Positions 7,029 through 16,221 of a stretch of 64,000 nucleotides of DNA are shown in pieces. A program made the translations under genes and the position numbers. Position 1 is the first letter of the stretch. Each line of letters starts with the position of its first letter. Origin of the DNA: Oscillospiraceae bacterium (lineage in GTDB: Bacteria; Bacillota; Clostridia; Oscillospirales; CAG-272); the NCBI GenBank assembly GCA_015064685.1, contig SVRT01000009.1, positions 1 to 64,000 of the forward strand. The letters are read 5' to 3'. Below the pieces are notes generated by a model. It saw nothing but the letters and a program-made list of their open reading frames with translations, did no database searches and was not told where the DNA came from.

Positions 7029-8207
7029 CTATTCCACAAAAACTACTTTTTCGGGCACCTTTTCCGTGAGTGTAAGATTCACTGAAAGCTTTACTCCCCC
7101 ACGCTGAATTATCAGCTTTAAAGTGTCGCCGACTTTATGGCTTTTCAAAATCACTTCTACATCTGCAGATGATTCTATATCCACTCCGTCAATTTTCAAT
7201 ATCTTATCTCCGAATTCAAGATCTGATGTATTCTTAGATTCAAAAATAATAACTCCCGTAGTTCTTATTCCGTAATCGTAAAAATAGTAATAATTCTGAG
7301 CAGTTACATCCATTACTGTAAGTCCGCTATCTACCACACCACGAACGTAACCGTAATTTATGAGATCGTCAATTATGCAATAAGCAACGTCGATCGGGAT
7401 CGCAAATCCAAGCCCCTCTATTCCCTCTTCGGAAATTTTTGCATTAACTATTCCTACAAGCTGTCCTGCCATATTGAAAAGACCGCCGCCCGAGTTTCCC
7501 GGATTAATTGCCGCGTTGGTCTGAAGCAGCACCATTTCCTCACCGTCAACGTTAAGCACTCTGTCCTTTGCGCTGATGATTCCTGTTGTAAGCGTTCCTC
7601 CGAGAGAGCCAAGTGGGTTGCCGAGTGCTACGACGTCCTCTCCTACTTCAAGATCCGAGCTGCACCCCAGCGAAGCCACGGTAAGCTCCTTTTCCCCGGC
7701 GTCAATTTTTATGATCGCGAGATCTCCCGCCTCATCATATCCAATGAGTGACGCGGAATACTCCGAACCGTCGGTCAGTCGCACGGTTACGGTATTCGCT
7801 CCTTCTATAACGTGATAGTTCGTAACGATAATTCCGCTCTTCTCTATGATCACACCGCTTCCCGCACCCGAGGACACGTACTGCCCCCAAAAGCTCGTCT
7901 GCACCGATTCTGTGGTTATCTCAACAACCGAGTCCGCAATAGCGTGGTAAACCTCGGTGATAGTGTTGTATGCCTCGCCTGCGCTTGTTACCTTATCTCC
8001 CGGGTTTTTGTTCGATTCCGGTTTTTCTATTTCTATATCACTGCCTATACTGTCATCGAAAACTGCGCCTGAAAAAGTAACGTTTTCATCGCTCGTTTCC
8101 TCTGTTTCCTGATCAAAAATAACGCTTGGAAGATCACTGAGAGCACATCCGCTAAGCAGCGCGGAAAAAGCGAATGCACATGTGATCAAGCAAATCCGAA
8201 GCCTCAT
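7029..8207 (-). CDS. HtrA/DegP-type serine protease, predicted lipoprotein
   Basis: The 392-residue protein starts with a lipoprotein signal peptide (lipobox LSGC, acylated Cys21). A low-complexity acidic linker leads to a trypsin-like domain with catalytic triad His132 (NYHV), Asp162 (GDLAI) and Ser239 (GNSGGGLF), then one PDZ domain (about residues 295-385). It probably degrades damaged proteins outside the membrane. Most Firmicutes HtrA proteins use an N-terminal membrane helix, so lipid anchoring is slightly unusual. It is the first gene of a unit with a response regulator and sensor kinase, which points to envelope stress sensing. The ATG has a GGAGG site. Confidence 0.9.
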   Translation of the reverse strand: MRLRICLITCAFAFSALLSGCALSDLPSVIFDQETEETSDENVTFSGAVFDDSIGSDIEIEKPESNKNPGDKVTSAGEAYNTITEVYHAIADSVVEITTESVQTSFWGQYVSSGAGSGVIIEKSGIIVTNYHVIEGANTVTVRLTDGSEYSASLIGYDEAGDLAIIKIDAGEKELTVASLGCSSDLEVGEDVVALGNPLGSLGGTLTTGIISAKDRVLNVDGEEMVLLQTNAAINPGNSGGGLFNMAGQLVGIVNAKISEEGIEGLGFAIPIDVAYCIIDDLINYGYVRGVVDSGLTVMDVTAQNYYYFYDYGIRTTGVIIFESKNTSDLEFGDKILKIDGVDIESSADVEVILKSHKVGDTLKLIIQRGGVKLSVNLTLTEKVPEKVVFVE

Positions 8208-8330
8208 AGCTATATACCTCCAATGTATGTAAAAATTGACAAAAATCTCATCCTATATCTCAATTATAGTCAAATATTGTGACAACTTAATGAAGAACAA
8301 TTAAAAATACATTGAATAATCAGTTTTTTC

Positions 8331-8359
8331 TTGCTTTATTTTTAATTATCTGTTATAAT
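8331..8359 (+). promoter_or_regulatory. SigA promoter of the QueG-like/addB/addA unit
   Basis: TTGCTT at 8331-8336 and TATAAT at 8354-8359 are 17 bp apart, placing the transcript start about 25 nt before the TTG start at 8389. Confidence 0.7.
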
Positions 8360-8388
8360 AAAGTTATACTTACGAAGGGGATGATCTT

Positions 8389-9228
8389 TTGCCTGATTTT
8401 TTTAAAAACGAGCTTCTCGATATGGGCATAGACCTGTTTGGCGCCATACCGATGTCAAAATGCAAGGTCACGCGCGAATACAAGCTCAAGAACAAGGGGT
8501 TTTGTGATCTTGATGTTCTGTCGGTCATTGTCATTGCGGTTCCGTATCTCGCAAAATACGGCGAAAAGAATATCTCCGCATATAGCGTTCCGCGCGATTA
8601 TCACGCTTATTTCAAAGCTCTCTTTAAAGAGCTTCTGCCAAAGTTGAAAACGAAATATCCCGGGTATAAATTCGTCGGATTCGCCGACGATTCCCCTATC
8701 GACGAAAGAGATGCGGCGGCAATGGCAGGTCTCGGAATTATCGGGGACAACGGTATGCTTATCACAGAAAAGTATTCGTCGTACGTTTTTTTAGCCGAGA
8801 TCGTTACCGACTATCCGATGCCGCATCTGAAGGAAAAGGAATACAAAATCGGACGGTGCGAGGGTTGCGGAAAATGCCGACTCGCCTGCCCTATGGATGA
8901 CATAAGCGAATGTCTGTCAGCGCTCACACAGAAAAAGGGAGAGCTTTCTCCATCCGAGATCGCCTCTATACAAAAATACGGCTCTGCATGGGGATGCGAC
9001 AAGTGCCAGGAATGCTGTCCGCATACCATTAAAGCAATTAAAAATGAAACAATATATACGAATATCGAGTTTTTCAAAAGAGATCTGACTCCCGTCATCT
9101 CCCGCAAGATCATTGAGAATATGAGCGATGCGGAATTCTCCGAGCGCGCTTATTCATGGAGAAAAAAGGATACAGTTCTCCGAAATCTTGAAATACTCGA
9201 AGGAACAAAAAAGGATGTTAAGGGGTAA
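8389..9228 (+). CDS. QueG-like double 4Fe-4S cluster protein
   Basis: The 279-residue protein resembles epoxyqueuosine reductase QueG, the cobalamin and Fe-S enzyme that makes queuosine in tRNA. The central DERDAAAMAGLGIIGDNGML segment matches the QueG active-site region, and two 4Fe-4S motifs follow (CEGCGKCRLACP and CDKCQECCP). It is about 100 residues shorter than standard QueG and lacks the C-terminal HEAT-repeat part, as in a common clostridial subfamily annotated only as a 4Fe-4S double cluster protein. The true substrate is therefore uncertain. The start is TTG with GAAGGGG upstream. addB begins 2 nt after its stop, so the three genes form one transcript. Confidence 0.75.
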   Translation: MPDFFKNELLDMGIDLFGAIPMSKCKVTREYKLKNKGFCDLDVLSVIVIAVPYLAKYGEKNISAYSVPRDYHAYFKALFKELLPKLKTKYPGYKFVGFADDSPIDERDAAAMAGLGIIGDNGMLITEKYSSYVFLAEIVTDYPMPHLKEKEYKIGRCEGCGKCRLACPMDDISECLSALTQKKGELSPSEIASIQKYGSAWGCDKCQECCPHTIKAIKNETIYTNIEFFKRDLTPVISRKIIENMSDAEFSERAYSWRKKDTVLRNLEILEGTKKDVKG

Positions 9229-9230
9229 AT

Positions 9231-12200
9231 ATGCTGACTCTTTTACTTGGCCGCTCAGGAAGCGGAAAAACGTCATACATACTAAAAGAAATAGAAAAGC
9301 GCGTGAAGAACGGTGAGAAGACATATCTCCTCGTTCCCGAGCAGCAGGTATATATCAGTGAGTGTATGCTTGCGGATCTCCCTGCGTCCTCTGCCCTCTG
9401 CTTTGAGGTCATAAGCTTTTCGCGCCTTTGCGAGCTTGTATTTACGAAACACGGCGGTCTTACCGATAAGTCAGCCGGAACTGCGTCGCGCTCGCTCGTT
9501 ATGTGGCAGACCTTGCGCGAGCTGTCTTTTTCCCTCAAGCAATACAAGGGAATAAAAACAGACGCTTCGCTTACGTCGATGATGCTCTCTGCTATCGATG
9601 AGCTACACGCGAGCTCGATATCTCCCGAGACCTGCGATGAGCTTGCGGCAAAATGCGCCGACCCCCCCCTCGCCAACAAGCTTTCCGATATTGCGGCTAT
9701 ATATGCTGATTTTCAGCGAAACGTGGAAGAGCGTCTCGGTGAATCTGAGGCTTTGGCGGAAAACAAGCTTTCACGCCTGGCAGAGATACTTCGTAAAAAC
9801 GACTTTTTCTCGGATTGCAACGTCTATATCGATTCCTTTACAAGCTTTACGGGAGAGGAGCACACTATTCTTGAGCATATTCTCACCCAGGCGAAAAATA
9901 CCTGCATTTCCCTGACATATGACAAGGAATCGGATGCGCCTCATTTTGATTCTATAAAGGCGACCTATACAAGACTTAAGCGCTTTGCCGGAAATAATGG
10001 CATCGAAAAGCAGGAGATTATTCCGAGCAAGGACTCCAAAATACAAAAGGCTGAGCTTAATCTCCTCGAAAAGCATCTTTGGGACTTCTCTCTTACAAAG
10101 GATACAAGACCCGAGGTTGACGAGGCACAGAGAGGAAGCATTGAGACATACAAGTGTCTCAACGAATACGAAGAAATATGGCTTGCCGCTCTCAACATCA
10201 AAAAAGAGATAGCGCGTGGTGTCAAATACTCCGAGATCGCGCTGATTTCACGCGATCCCGAGGCAAAGAGAGGAATTATCGATGCTGTATTTGAGCAGAT
10301 GGGTATTCCCTATTTCTTCTCTGAGAGAACCGATATCTCTACCACCGCGCCTGCACGTCTTATTCTTTCTGCGCTGCGCTGCATAGCTCACAACTTCAAC
10401 ACAGTTGACGTTCTCACCCTTTTAAAGACCGGTCTTCTCGGCATTGACGAGAAGGATGTTGACCTTTTTGAAGATTATTGCTACACATGGAACATAAGCG
10501 GAAAGCTGTTTACGGCTGACGCGTGGAGTATGAACCCCGACGGCTACACCACAAGAGTCGAAGATCGCGGAAAAATGATACTTGATTCTGCTAACCGTGT
10601 TCGCGCGGAAATCATTCCCCCTCTCGTTGAGCTTCGTAATAGATTCTCCCTGAATAAGGGAGACACGACCGAAAACTGTCGCGCGCTTTACTCATATCTT
10701 ACAAGCATCTCACTCTCCGATAATCTTTCATCCCAGGCAGAATATGCACTCAGCACGGGAGACGTAAAGGGTGCGGGGGAGCTTTTAAGGCTATACGATT
10801 ACATTATTTCAACGCTGACAGACATTTCCACGGTCTTGGCAGGCACCCAAACCGGCGCGGAGGAGCTATGCTCCGCGATCGAGATAATGCTCCGCAATAC
10901 CGACATCGGATCCGTTCCTGCGATGAGCGATTACGTTACCGTCGGATCTGCGGCAACTCTCAGAATTGAAAATATCAAGACCGCCATACTTGTCGGTCTT
11001 TGCGAGGGTGAATTCCCCGCGAGCTATTCCGACGGCGGAATTCTTACCGAGAGCGACAAATCCATTATGGAGAAGCTTGGGGTCACGCTTGATTCGCGTG
11101 AGGATACGGCAACCTCCGACGAGCTCTTTTACGTATACAGAGCTATGGCAAAGCCGCAGGAAAAGCTAATTCTTTCCACCTGTCGCTCAAGCGTAAGCGG
11201 AAGGGCGCTCAATCCCTCCTCTGCTTGGAGCAGAGTTGAATTTCTCTTCCCCTATATAAAGGCTAAAAGCTTTGATCTTGCATATATAAGAGGTATTGCA
11301 GACAAGACCGCTGACGAGGTCGGAGAGACTGATACCGAGGATATCTCGCCCGAGGAGCTGACTGAAGTCGCCCACGGAGACTCGGTTGAGATAGATCCGC
11401 TTTACGTAAGAATGATCTTTGGAGACAAGCTCCATCTCTCAAAATCACAGATATCATCATTTGCGGAATGTCCATACAAGTATTGGTGCGAATATATTCT
11501 CAAGCTGAGAGAAAAGAAGGTCAGCGCGATAAGCTATGCCGACTCGGGTACGACCATACACTATATACTTGAAAACGTTCTGCAGCTCCTGCGCGACGAA
11601 AACGGAAAGCTTCGCAATATTGACGATGCCGAGCTTATCGAGCTTGTCGACCGCGTTTTGAAGGAATACGTGAGTGGGATCAACTGTCCTCTTCCCCCGT
11701 CTATGATGTATAGCTTCTCAAGACTTCGCGACCTTTCTCTGATAATGGTCAAGAGCGTGATAGACGAGTTTAATGCGTCACTTTTCCGAATCGTGGCATT
11801 TGAGCAAAGCATCTCAAGCAGCAAGCCCGATGCGCTCAAGCCGATGGAGATCAAGGTAGACGACAGCAATGAATCCCCCGTTGTAAGTCTCGGCGGAGTT
11901 ATTGACCGTATCGATTGCTACGACGGTGAGGATAAGAAATATATCAGAATAGTCGACTACAAGACAGGAACTCATAAATACAACGTTGAAAAAATTTCAA
12001 CGGGAGAGGACCTTCAGCTCCCTGCGTATCTTTTCACGGCTACTCTTGAGCAAAACAAAGGCTTCTTTGGCGATGGCGCGGACGTATTCCCTGCATCGGC
12101 TCAGTTTTTATCCGCTGAGGAATCCGACGGAAAGGTACAGCCTGTCAGGAGTGGATTTTTGCTTTTTGAGGATCAATTTCTTCGCGCGATGAGTGCAGAT

Positions 12201-12425
12201 CTTGACCCAAAGGTGCTTGGAATGACTATCAGAAAAGACGGAACCACCGGAAGCAACGGTGCGTTGAGCGAGGAGGCTATTCTCAACGTTGATAACGTTA
12301 TGAGGAGCACAATAAAAGAAACCGCAAAGAATATGTATTCGGGCAAGGCTCCGCGTACTCCCTCAAAGGAAGCGTGCGGATTCTGCTCAATGAAGTCCAC
12401 ATGTCCCGTGGCAAACAAAGACTGA
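9231..12425 (+). CDS. addB: AddAB helicase-nuclease, subunit AddB
   Basis: AddB is the 1064-residue partner of AddA in the ATP-dependent helicase-nuclease that resects double-strand DNA ends for RecA-mediated repair. It has a Walker A motif at residues 7-14 (GRSGSGKT), an inactive helicase-like core that scans for Chi, and a C-terminal RecB-type nuclease with the VDYKTG motif. The nuclease is held by a 4Fe-4S cluster formed by the Cys of ECPYKYW and the Cys triplet in CGFCSMKSTCP (CxxC-x5-C). Length is close to the usual 1150. It lies 16 nt before addA with a GGAG ribosome site between. Confidence 0.93.
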   Translation: MLTLLLGRSGSGKTSYILKEIEKRVKNGEKTYLLVPEQQVYISECMLADLPASSALCFEVISFSRLCELVFTKHGGLTDKSAGTASRSLVMWQTLRELSFSLKQYKGIKTDASLTSMMLSAIDELHASSISPETCDELAAKCADPPLANKLSDIAAIYADFQRNVEERLGESEALAENKLSRLAEILRKNDFFSDCNVYIDSFTSFTGEEHTILEHILTQAKNTCISLTYDKESDAPHFDSIKATYTRLKRFAGNNGIEKQEIIPSKDSKIQKAELNLLEKHLWDFSLTKDTRPEVDEAQRGSIETYKCLNEYEEIWLAALNIKKEIARGVKYSEIALISRDPEAKRGIIDAVFEQMGIPYFFSERTDISTTAPARLILSALRCIAHNFNTVDVLTLLKTGLLGIDEKDVDLFEDYCYTWNISGKLFTADAWSMNPDGYTTRVEDRGKMILDSANRVRAEIIPPLVELRNRFSLNKGDTTENCRALYSYLTSISLSDNLSSQAEYALSTGDVKGAGELLRLYDYIISTLTDISTVLAGTQTGAEELCSAIEIMLRNTDIGSVPAMSDYVTVGSAATLRIENIKTAILVGLCEGEFPASYSDGGILTESDKSIMEKLGVTLDSREDTATSDELFYVYRAMAKPQEKLILSTCRSSVSGRALNPSSAWSRVEFLFPYIKAKSFDLAYIRGIADKTADEVGETDTEDISPEELTEVAHGDSVEIDPLYVRMIFGDKLHLSKSQISSFAECPYKYWCEYILKLREKKVSAISYADSGTTIHYILENVLQLLRDENGKLRNIDDAELIELVDRVLKEYVSGINCPLPPSMMYSFSRLRDLSLIMVKSVIDEFNASLFRIVAFEQSISSSKPDALKPMEIKVDDSNESPVVSLGGVIDRIDCYDGEDKKYIRIVDYKTGTHKYNVEKISTGEDLQLPAYLFTATLEQNKGFFGDGADVFPASAQFLSAEESDGKVQPVRSGFLLFEDQFLRAMSADLDPKVLGMTIRKDGTTGSNGALSEEAILNVDNVMRSTIKETAKNMYSGKAPRTPSKEACGFCSMKSTCPVANKD

Positions 12426-12441
12426 TGAAAGGAGCAGAGAT

Positions 12442-15400
12442 ATGGGATTAACAATAGACCAGCAAAACGCCGTTGACGTTCGAAACAGGACTCTGCTCGT
12501 CAGTGCCGCGGCAGGCTCGGGCAAAACCTACACCCTGACACAAAGAATTATCAAGGCTATCATAGAAGAAAAGCAGGACCTTTCGAGACTTCTGATAGTC
12601 ACATTTACCCGTGCCGCCGCGGGAGAGCTTAAAGCAAAGATCGCCAAGGCTCTCGGCGAGGCGATCGCGGAGCATCCCGGGGATATACATCTGCAAAGCC
12701 AGATGATCAAGCTAGGCAACGCTCACATAAGCACGATCGACTCATTTTTCTCGGATCCTGTAAGATCAAACTTTGAAAAGCTCGGTCTTCCGGCGTCTAT
12801 GAGATTATCCGACGATGCGGAGCTTTCACCTATAAGAGACAGGATAATGCAGGAAACGCTTGACGTCTTTTTTGCCAAGTGCGAGCCTTATCTCAACGAG
12901 TCCCTTTCCTCTGTCGGATACTCCAACAGATACACCGAGCTTATCGGTATTATTACAGGGGCAAGAGATACGTCAAAGCTTATCCCGACCTTCTGGGATA
13001 TCTATAAAAAGCTTATCACCTCTCCGCGCTCCCTTGAGCAGCTCAAGGATCACGCCAAGAGGCTCGAGAAAAATTCCCATATGGATTTTCTCACAACACT
13101 TGAGGGTCAAGCACTGAAAAACGAGCTTGCTTCTACGGTAAAATACGTTTGGAAGACCTTTATTAAATGCTCCGATGACATGCAGGAGGATGCGTTCGTT
13201 GCATCGAAATACTCCTCTGATTTTGTCGAAAACGCAGAGCTTTGCCACACCCTGCTGCAGAATATTGAAAACGGAGATTACAGCCGGGTACGCGAAGCAT
13301 TTGACGCCTTCAAGCCTGCAAGAATAACGTCAGTATCCAAAAACGAAAAGACCGAAAAGAGCGAATACTACAAGGAGCTTCGCGGTTCTCTCAACGAGAA
13401 GGTAAAAAAGCTTAAAACAGATTATCTTTATAAAAGTGCGGAAGAGATATCCCAGCTTTTCGTCACTTATTCGGATATGTGTGTTCTACTTTACGAGATA
13501 CTGTCGGAATTTGAGAGAAAATACTCCGAAGAAAAGCGCCGTAGAGGTGTATGCGAGTTTTCGGATATGCCTAAATTCATGCTTTCCCTTCTCGTTGACG
13601 AAAACGGCAAGCCTACCGATTACGCGAAAACTCTCTCCGAGAGCTTTGACGAGGTATACATAGATGAGTACCAGGACGTCAACGAGATACAGGACACCAT
13701 TTTCGCGCTGATCGGACGAGGTCACCGCTTTATGGTTGGCGACATAAAGCAGAGCATTTACGGCTTTCGTGAGGCTGAGCCATCGATATTTGCCGAATAC
13801 AGGCGCAAATTCAAGCTTTACGACAAAGAAAACGATACACCGCCCTCAACCGAAGACGGCGGAAGCACTATATTTATGTCCGAGAACTTCCGATGCGACG
13901 AGAATATCATTAACTTTACCAACAAGGTATGCGCAGGGGTATTCTCTGCCTTCTCCGAGAGCATTGGATACACCAAATCCGACGATCTCAGATTTGGTAA
14001 GGGCAAGAATGATGGGTACGTCTCCCCCAATGTCACACTCAACATAGTACAAACACCCATACCCGAGGAGGATGAAGACGAGGAGAGTGAGTATGACGAC
14101 GACAACTCGTCAAGCTCCGACAACGCAAGAAATCTCGGTGATGAGGCTATCGTTGTTGCAAATCAGATAGCTGACCTTTTGAGGAACGGACATAACGCAG
14201 ACGGCTCACCCATCACTCCCGGAAACATTGCCATCCTCGTTCGTTCACATTCGCACAACAAGCCGATTATCAATGCGCTCAGCGCCTTGAATATCAAGTA
14301 TTCTCTTTCATCCAAGGGCGAGTTATTCGAAACCGAGGATATGAGGTTGCTTGTAAATCTGCTCTCGGTAATTGACAATCCGAGATCGGATATGCCGCTC
14401 TGTCACCTTCTTACCACCTCGAGCGACGTACACACCCCCGATCTTACACTTGAAGAGGTAGTTAAGATCCGCCGCGATGCAGATAAATCGAGCTCTCTTT
14501 ACGATGCGCTGATCAGCTATGCGGCTTCGGGAGAGGATCGCGACATTGCAACACGATGCGCCTCATTTGTTGAGTACATTGAAAAAATGAGAGCCGCTGC
14601 CGGAAGAATAAGTGCCGACAAGCTTATCAAGAGTCTTATTTCATCCGAAAAATACTACTCTCTGACAACTACCGATGCCTACACCTATCTCTATGACTCT
14701 GCTTGCAAATTCGTCAAGAACACCTGGAGCAGTCTTTACAGCTTTATCAGATACTTCAAGGACGTTATGGACAAGGGTGAATCGGGCGCAGAGCCTGACA
14801 GCAAAAACAGTGATGCTATCACAATAATGAGTATACATCAATCCAAGGGCCTTGAATTTAACGTTTGCTTCCTTTTTGGATTTGGAAAACAATTCAATAT
14901 GCAAAACCGTTATTCAATAATATTCAACAAGGAATTCGGCCCGTCGATGAAGCTCCCTTTACACAGTCCGGACGAGGATGCGTTAGATAGCATACGCACG
15001 AGATACACCGATAATCCCATATACAAGACAGTCAACAAGTACAACCAAGCTAAGCAGCTCGAGGAAGAGGCGCGTATCTTCTACGTTGCGCTCACAAGAG
15101 CGAGAGAGCGTCTTTATATCAGCGCTACCCTTTCAAAGACTTACGACGAATACGTCAATAAGCTCAAGGAATGTGCCGATTGCGAATACGAGATCAAAAA
15201 AAGTCTCACATATATCAATTGGATTTTACTTATGCTGCGCGACGGAGACGATAACATCTGCACCGTCAATGTCTTTGACAAGCAGGCAGAGCACCTGACT
15301 CGCCCTTTCAAGAGAAGCATTGCGGCTTCATCTGAAAGAGAGATCACTGTCGAGGATCAGACCTTTGCTGATCTTTTCTCCTCCGCAAACGAGGATGACG

Positions 15401-16182
15401 ATAACGCGAGACTTCTCTCTACCGTGCCGTCGAAGGTAGCAGCCTCAAAGGTTTCGGCGCATATGCTTGATGACAGTATATTCAGCCCCATACCTACCGG
15501 AAAGCTCTTTTCGGAGAGCGATGAGGACGCGCTCGACGTCAGCCGCGACAATGAAATGATCATTCGCTCACGAATAGAGCTTATGAGACGCGCCCCGGGT
15601 GACTTTGACAGTCTCCTTGAGATCAACAAAAAGCCCACCGCCGCCGAGATAGGCACTTCAACTCACGCTTTTCTTCAGTTCTGCGACTATGAAAGCATTG
15701 AGAAAAACGGTCTTGAATATGAGATACAAAGGCTAAGGAACGAGCGATTCATTACCGAACGTACTGCCACCATTATCAATAAAAAGCAGCTTGAGGGATT
15801 CTTTAAAAGCGAGCTTTACAGACTTATCTCAAGAGCTAAAAGTATTCGCCGCGAGTTCCATTTCGGAATGTTCAGGAATGCGACCGATTTTACTGAGCGT
15901 GAGGAGATCAAGAGTCTTGTCAGCGGTAAGAAAATATTCGTTCAGGGCTCGATAGACCTCATTATTGAGACAGAGGACGGAGAGATCGTCCTTTGTGACT
16001 ACAAAACCGACAGAATATCAAGCGAGGAACGCGCCGACCGCGAGCTTCTTATTCGCAATATGAAGGAAAAGCACGGCGAACAGATGACACAGTACAGATA
16101 CGCGACAAGGCAGATCTTCGGTCGTGAGCCAAAGCTGACATATATCTATTCCCTTATGCTCGGTGAAGCAATCGAGATATAA
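12442..16182 (+). CDS. addA: AddAB helicase-nuclease, subunit AddA
   Basis: AddA is the motor and nuclease subunit (1246 residues; B. subtilis AddA is 1232). It is a UvrD-type superfamily 1 helicase: Walker A at residues 22-29 (AAGSGKT), LLIVTFTRAAAGEL, Walker B with DEYQDVN, VGDIKQSIYGFR, SIHQSKGLEF and VALTRARERLY. A C-terminal RecB nuclease domain ends with the catalytic LCDYKTDR. All helicase motifs read intact. An acidic, Ser-rich insert (EEDEDEESEYDDDN) sits mid-protein. It is the last gene of the unit and is followed by a strong terminator. Confidence 0.95.
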   Translation: MGLTIDQQNAVDVRNRTLLVSAAAGSGKTYTLTQRIIKAIIEEKQDLSRLLIVTFTRAAAGELKAKIAKALGEAIAEHPGDIHLQSQMIKLGNAHISTIDSFFSDPVRSNFEKLGLPASMRLSDDAELSPIRDRIMQETLDVFFAKCEPYLNESLSSVGYSNRYTELIGIITGARDTSKLIPTFWDIYKKLITSPRSLEQLKDHAKRLEKNSHMDFLTTLEGQALKNELASTVKYVWKTFIKCSDDMQEDAFVASKYSSDFVENAELCHTLLQNIENGDYSRVREAFDAFKPARITSVSKNEKTEKSEYYKELRGSLNEKVKKLKTDYLYKSAEEISQLFVTYSDMCVLLYEILSEFERKYSEEKRRRGVCEFSDMPKFMLSLLVDENGKPTDYAKTLSESFDEVYIDEYQDVNEIQDTIFALIGRGHRFMVGDIKQSIYGFREAEPSIFAEYRRKFKLYDKENDTPPSTEDGGSTIFMSENFRCDENIINFTNKVCAGVFSAFSESIGYTKSDDLRFGKGKNDGYVSPNVTLNIVQTPIPEEDEDEESEYDDDNSSSSDNARNLGDEAIVVANQIADLLRNGHNADGSPITPGNIAILVRSHSHNKPIINALSALNIKYSLSSKGELFETEDMRLLVNLLSVIDNPRSDMPLCHLLTTSSDVHTPDLTLEEVVKIRRDADKSSSLYDALISYAASGEDRDIATRCASFVEYIEKMRAAAGRISADKLIKSLISSEKYYSLTTTDAYTYLYDSACKFVKNTWSSLYSFIRYFKDVMDKGESGAEPDSKNSDAITIMSIHQSKGLEFNVCFLFGFGKQFNMQNRYSIIFNKEFGPSMKLPLHSPDEDALDSIRTRYTDNPIYKTVNKYNQAKQLEEEARIFYVALTRARERLYISATLSKTYDEYVNKLKECADCEYEIKKSLTYINWILLMLRDGDDNICTVNVFDKQAEHLTRPFKRSIAASSEREITVEDQTFADLFSSANEDDDNARLLSTVPSKVAASKVSAHMLDDSIFSPIPTGKLFSESDEDALDVSRDNEMIIRSRIELMRRAPGDFDSLLEINKKPTAAEIGTSTHAFLQFCDYESIEKNGLEYEIQRLRNERFITERTATIINKKQLEGFFKSELYRLISRAKSIRREFHFGMFRNATDFTEREEIKSLVSGKKIFVQGSIDLIIETEDGEIVLCDYKTDRISSEERADRELLIRNMKEKHGEQMTQYRYATRQIFGREPKLTYIYSLMLGEAIEI

Positions 16183-16217
16183 AAAAATCGGAGTCCTTAC
16201 GGACTCCGATTTTTTTT
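16182..16217. terminator. Bidirectional terminator after addA
   Basis: AAAAAAATCGGAGTCC pairs with GGACTCCGATTTTTTTT around a TTAC loop. It serves both addA and the convergent solute-binding protein gene. Confidence 0.92.
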
Positions 16218-16221
16218 GTTA

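Noticed and set aside
8263-8291. Promoter for the htrA operon on the minus strand
   Set aside because: A TATAAT exists (8263-8268), but the expected -35 position reads ATTAAG, too weak to call.
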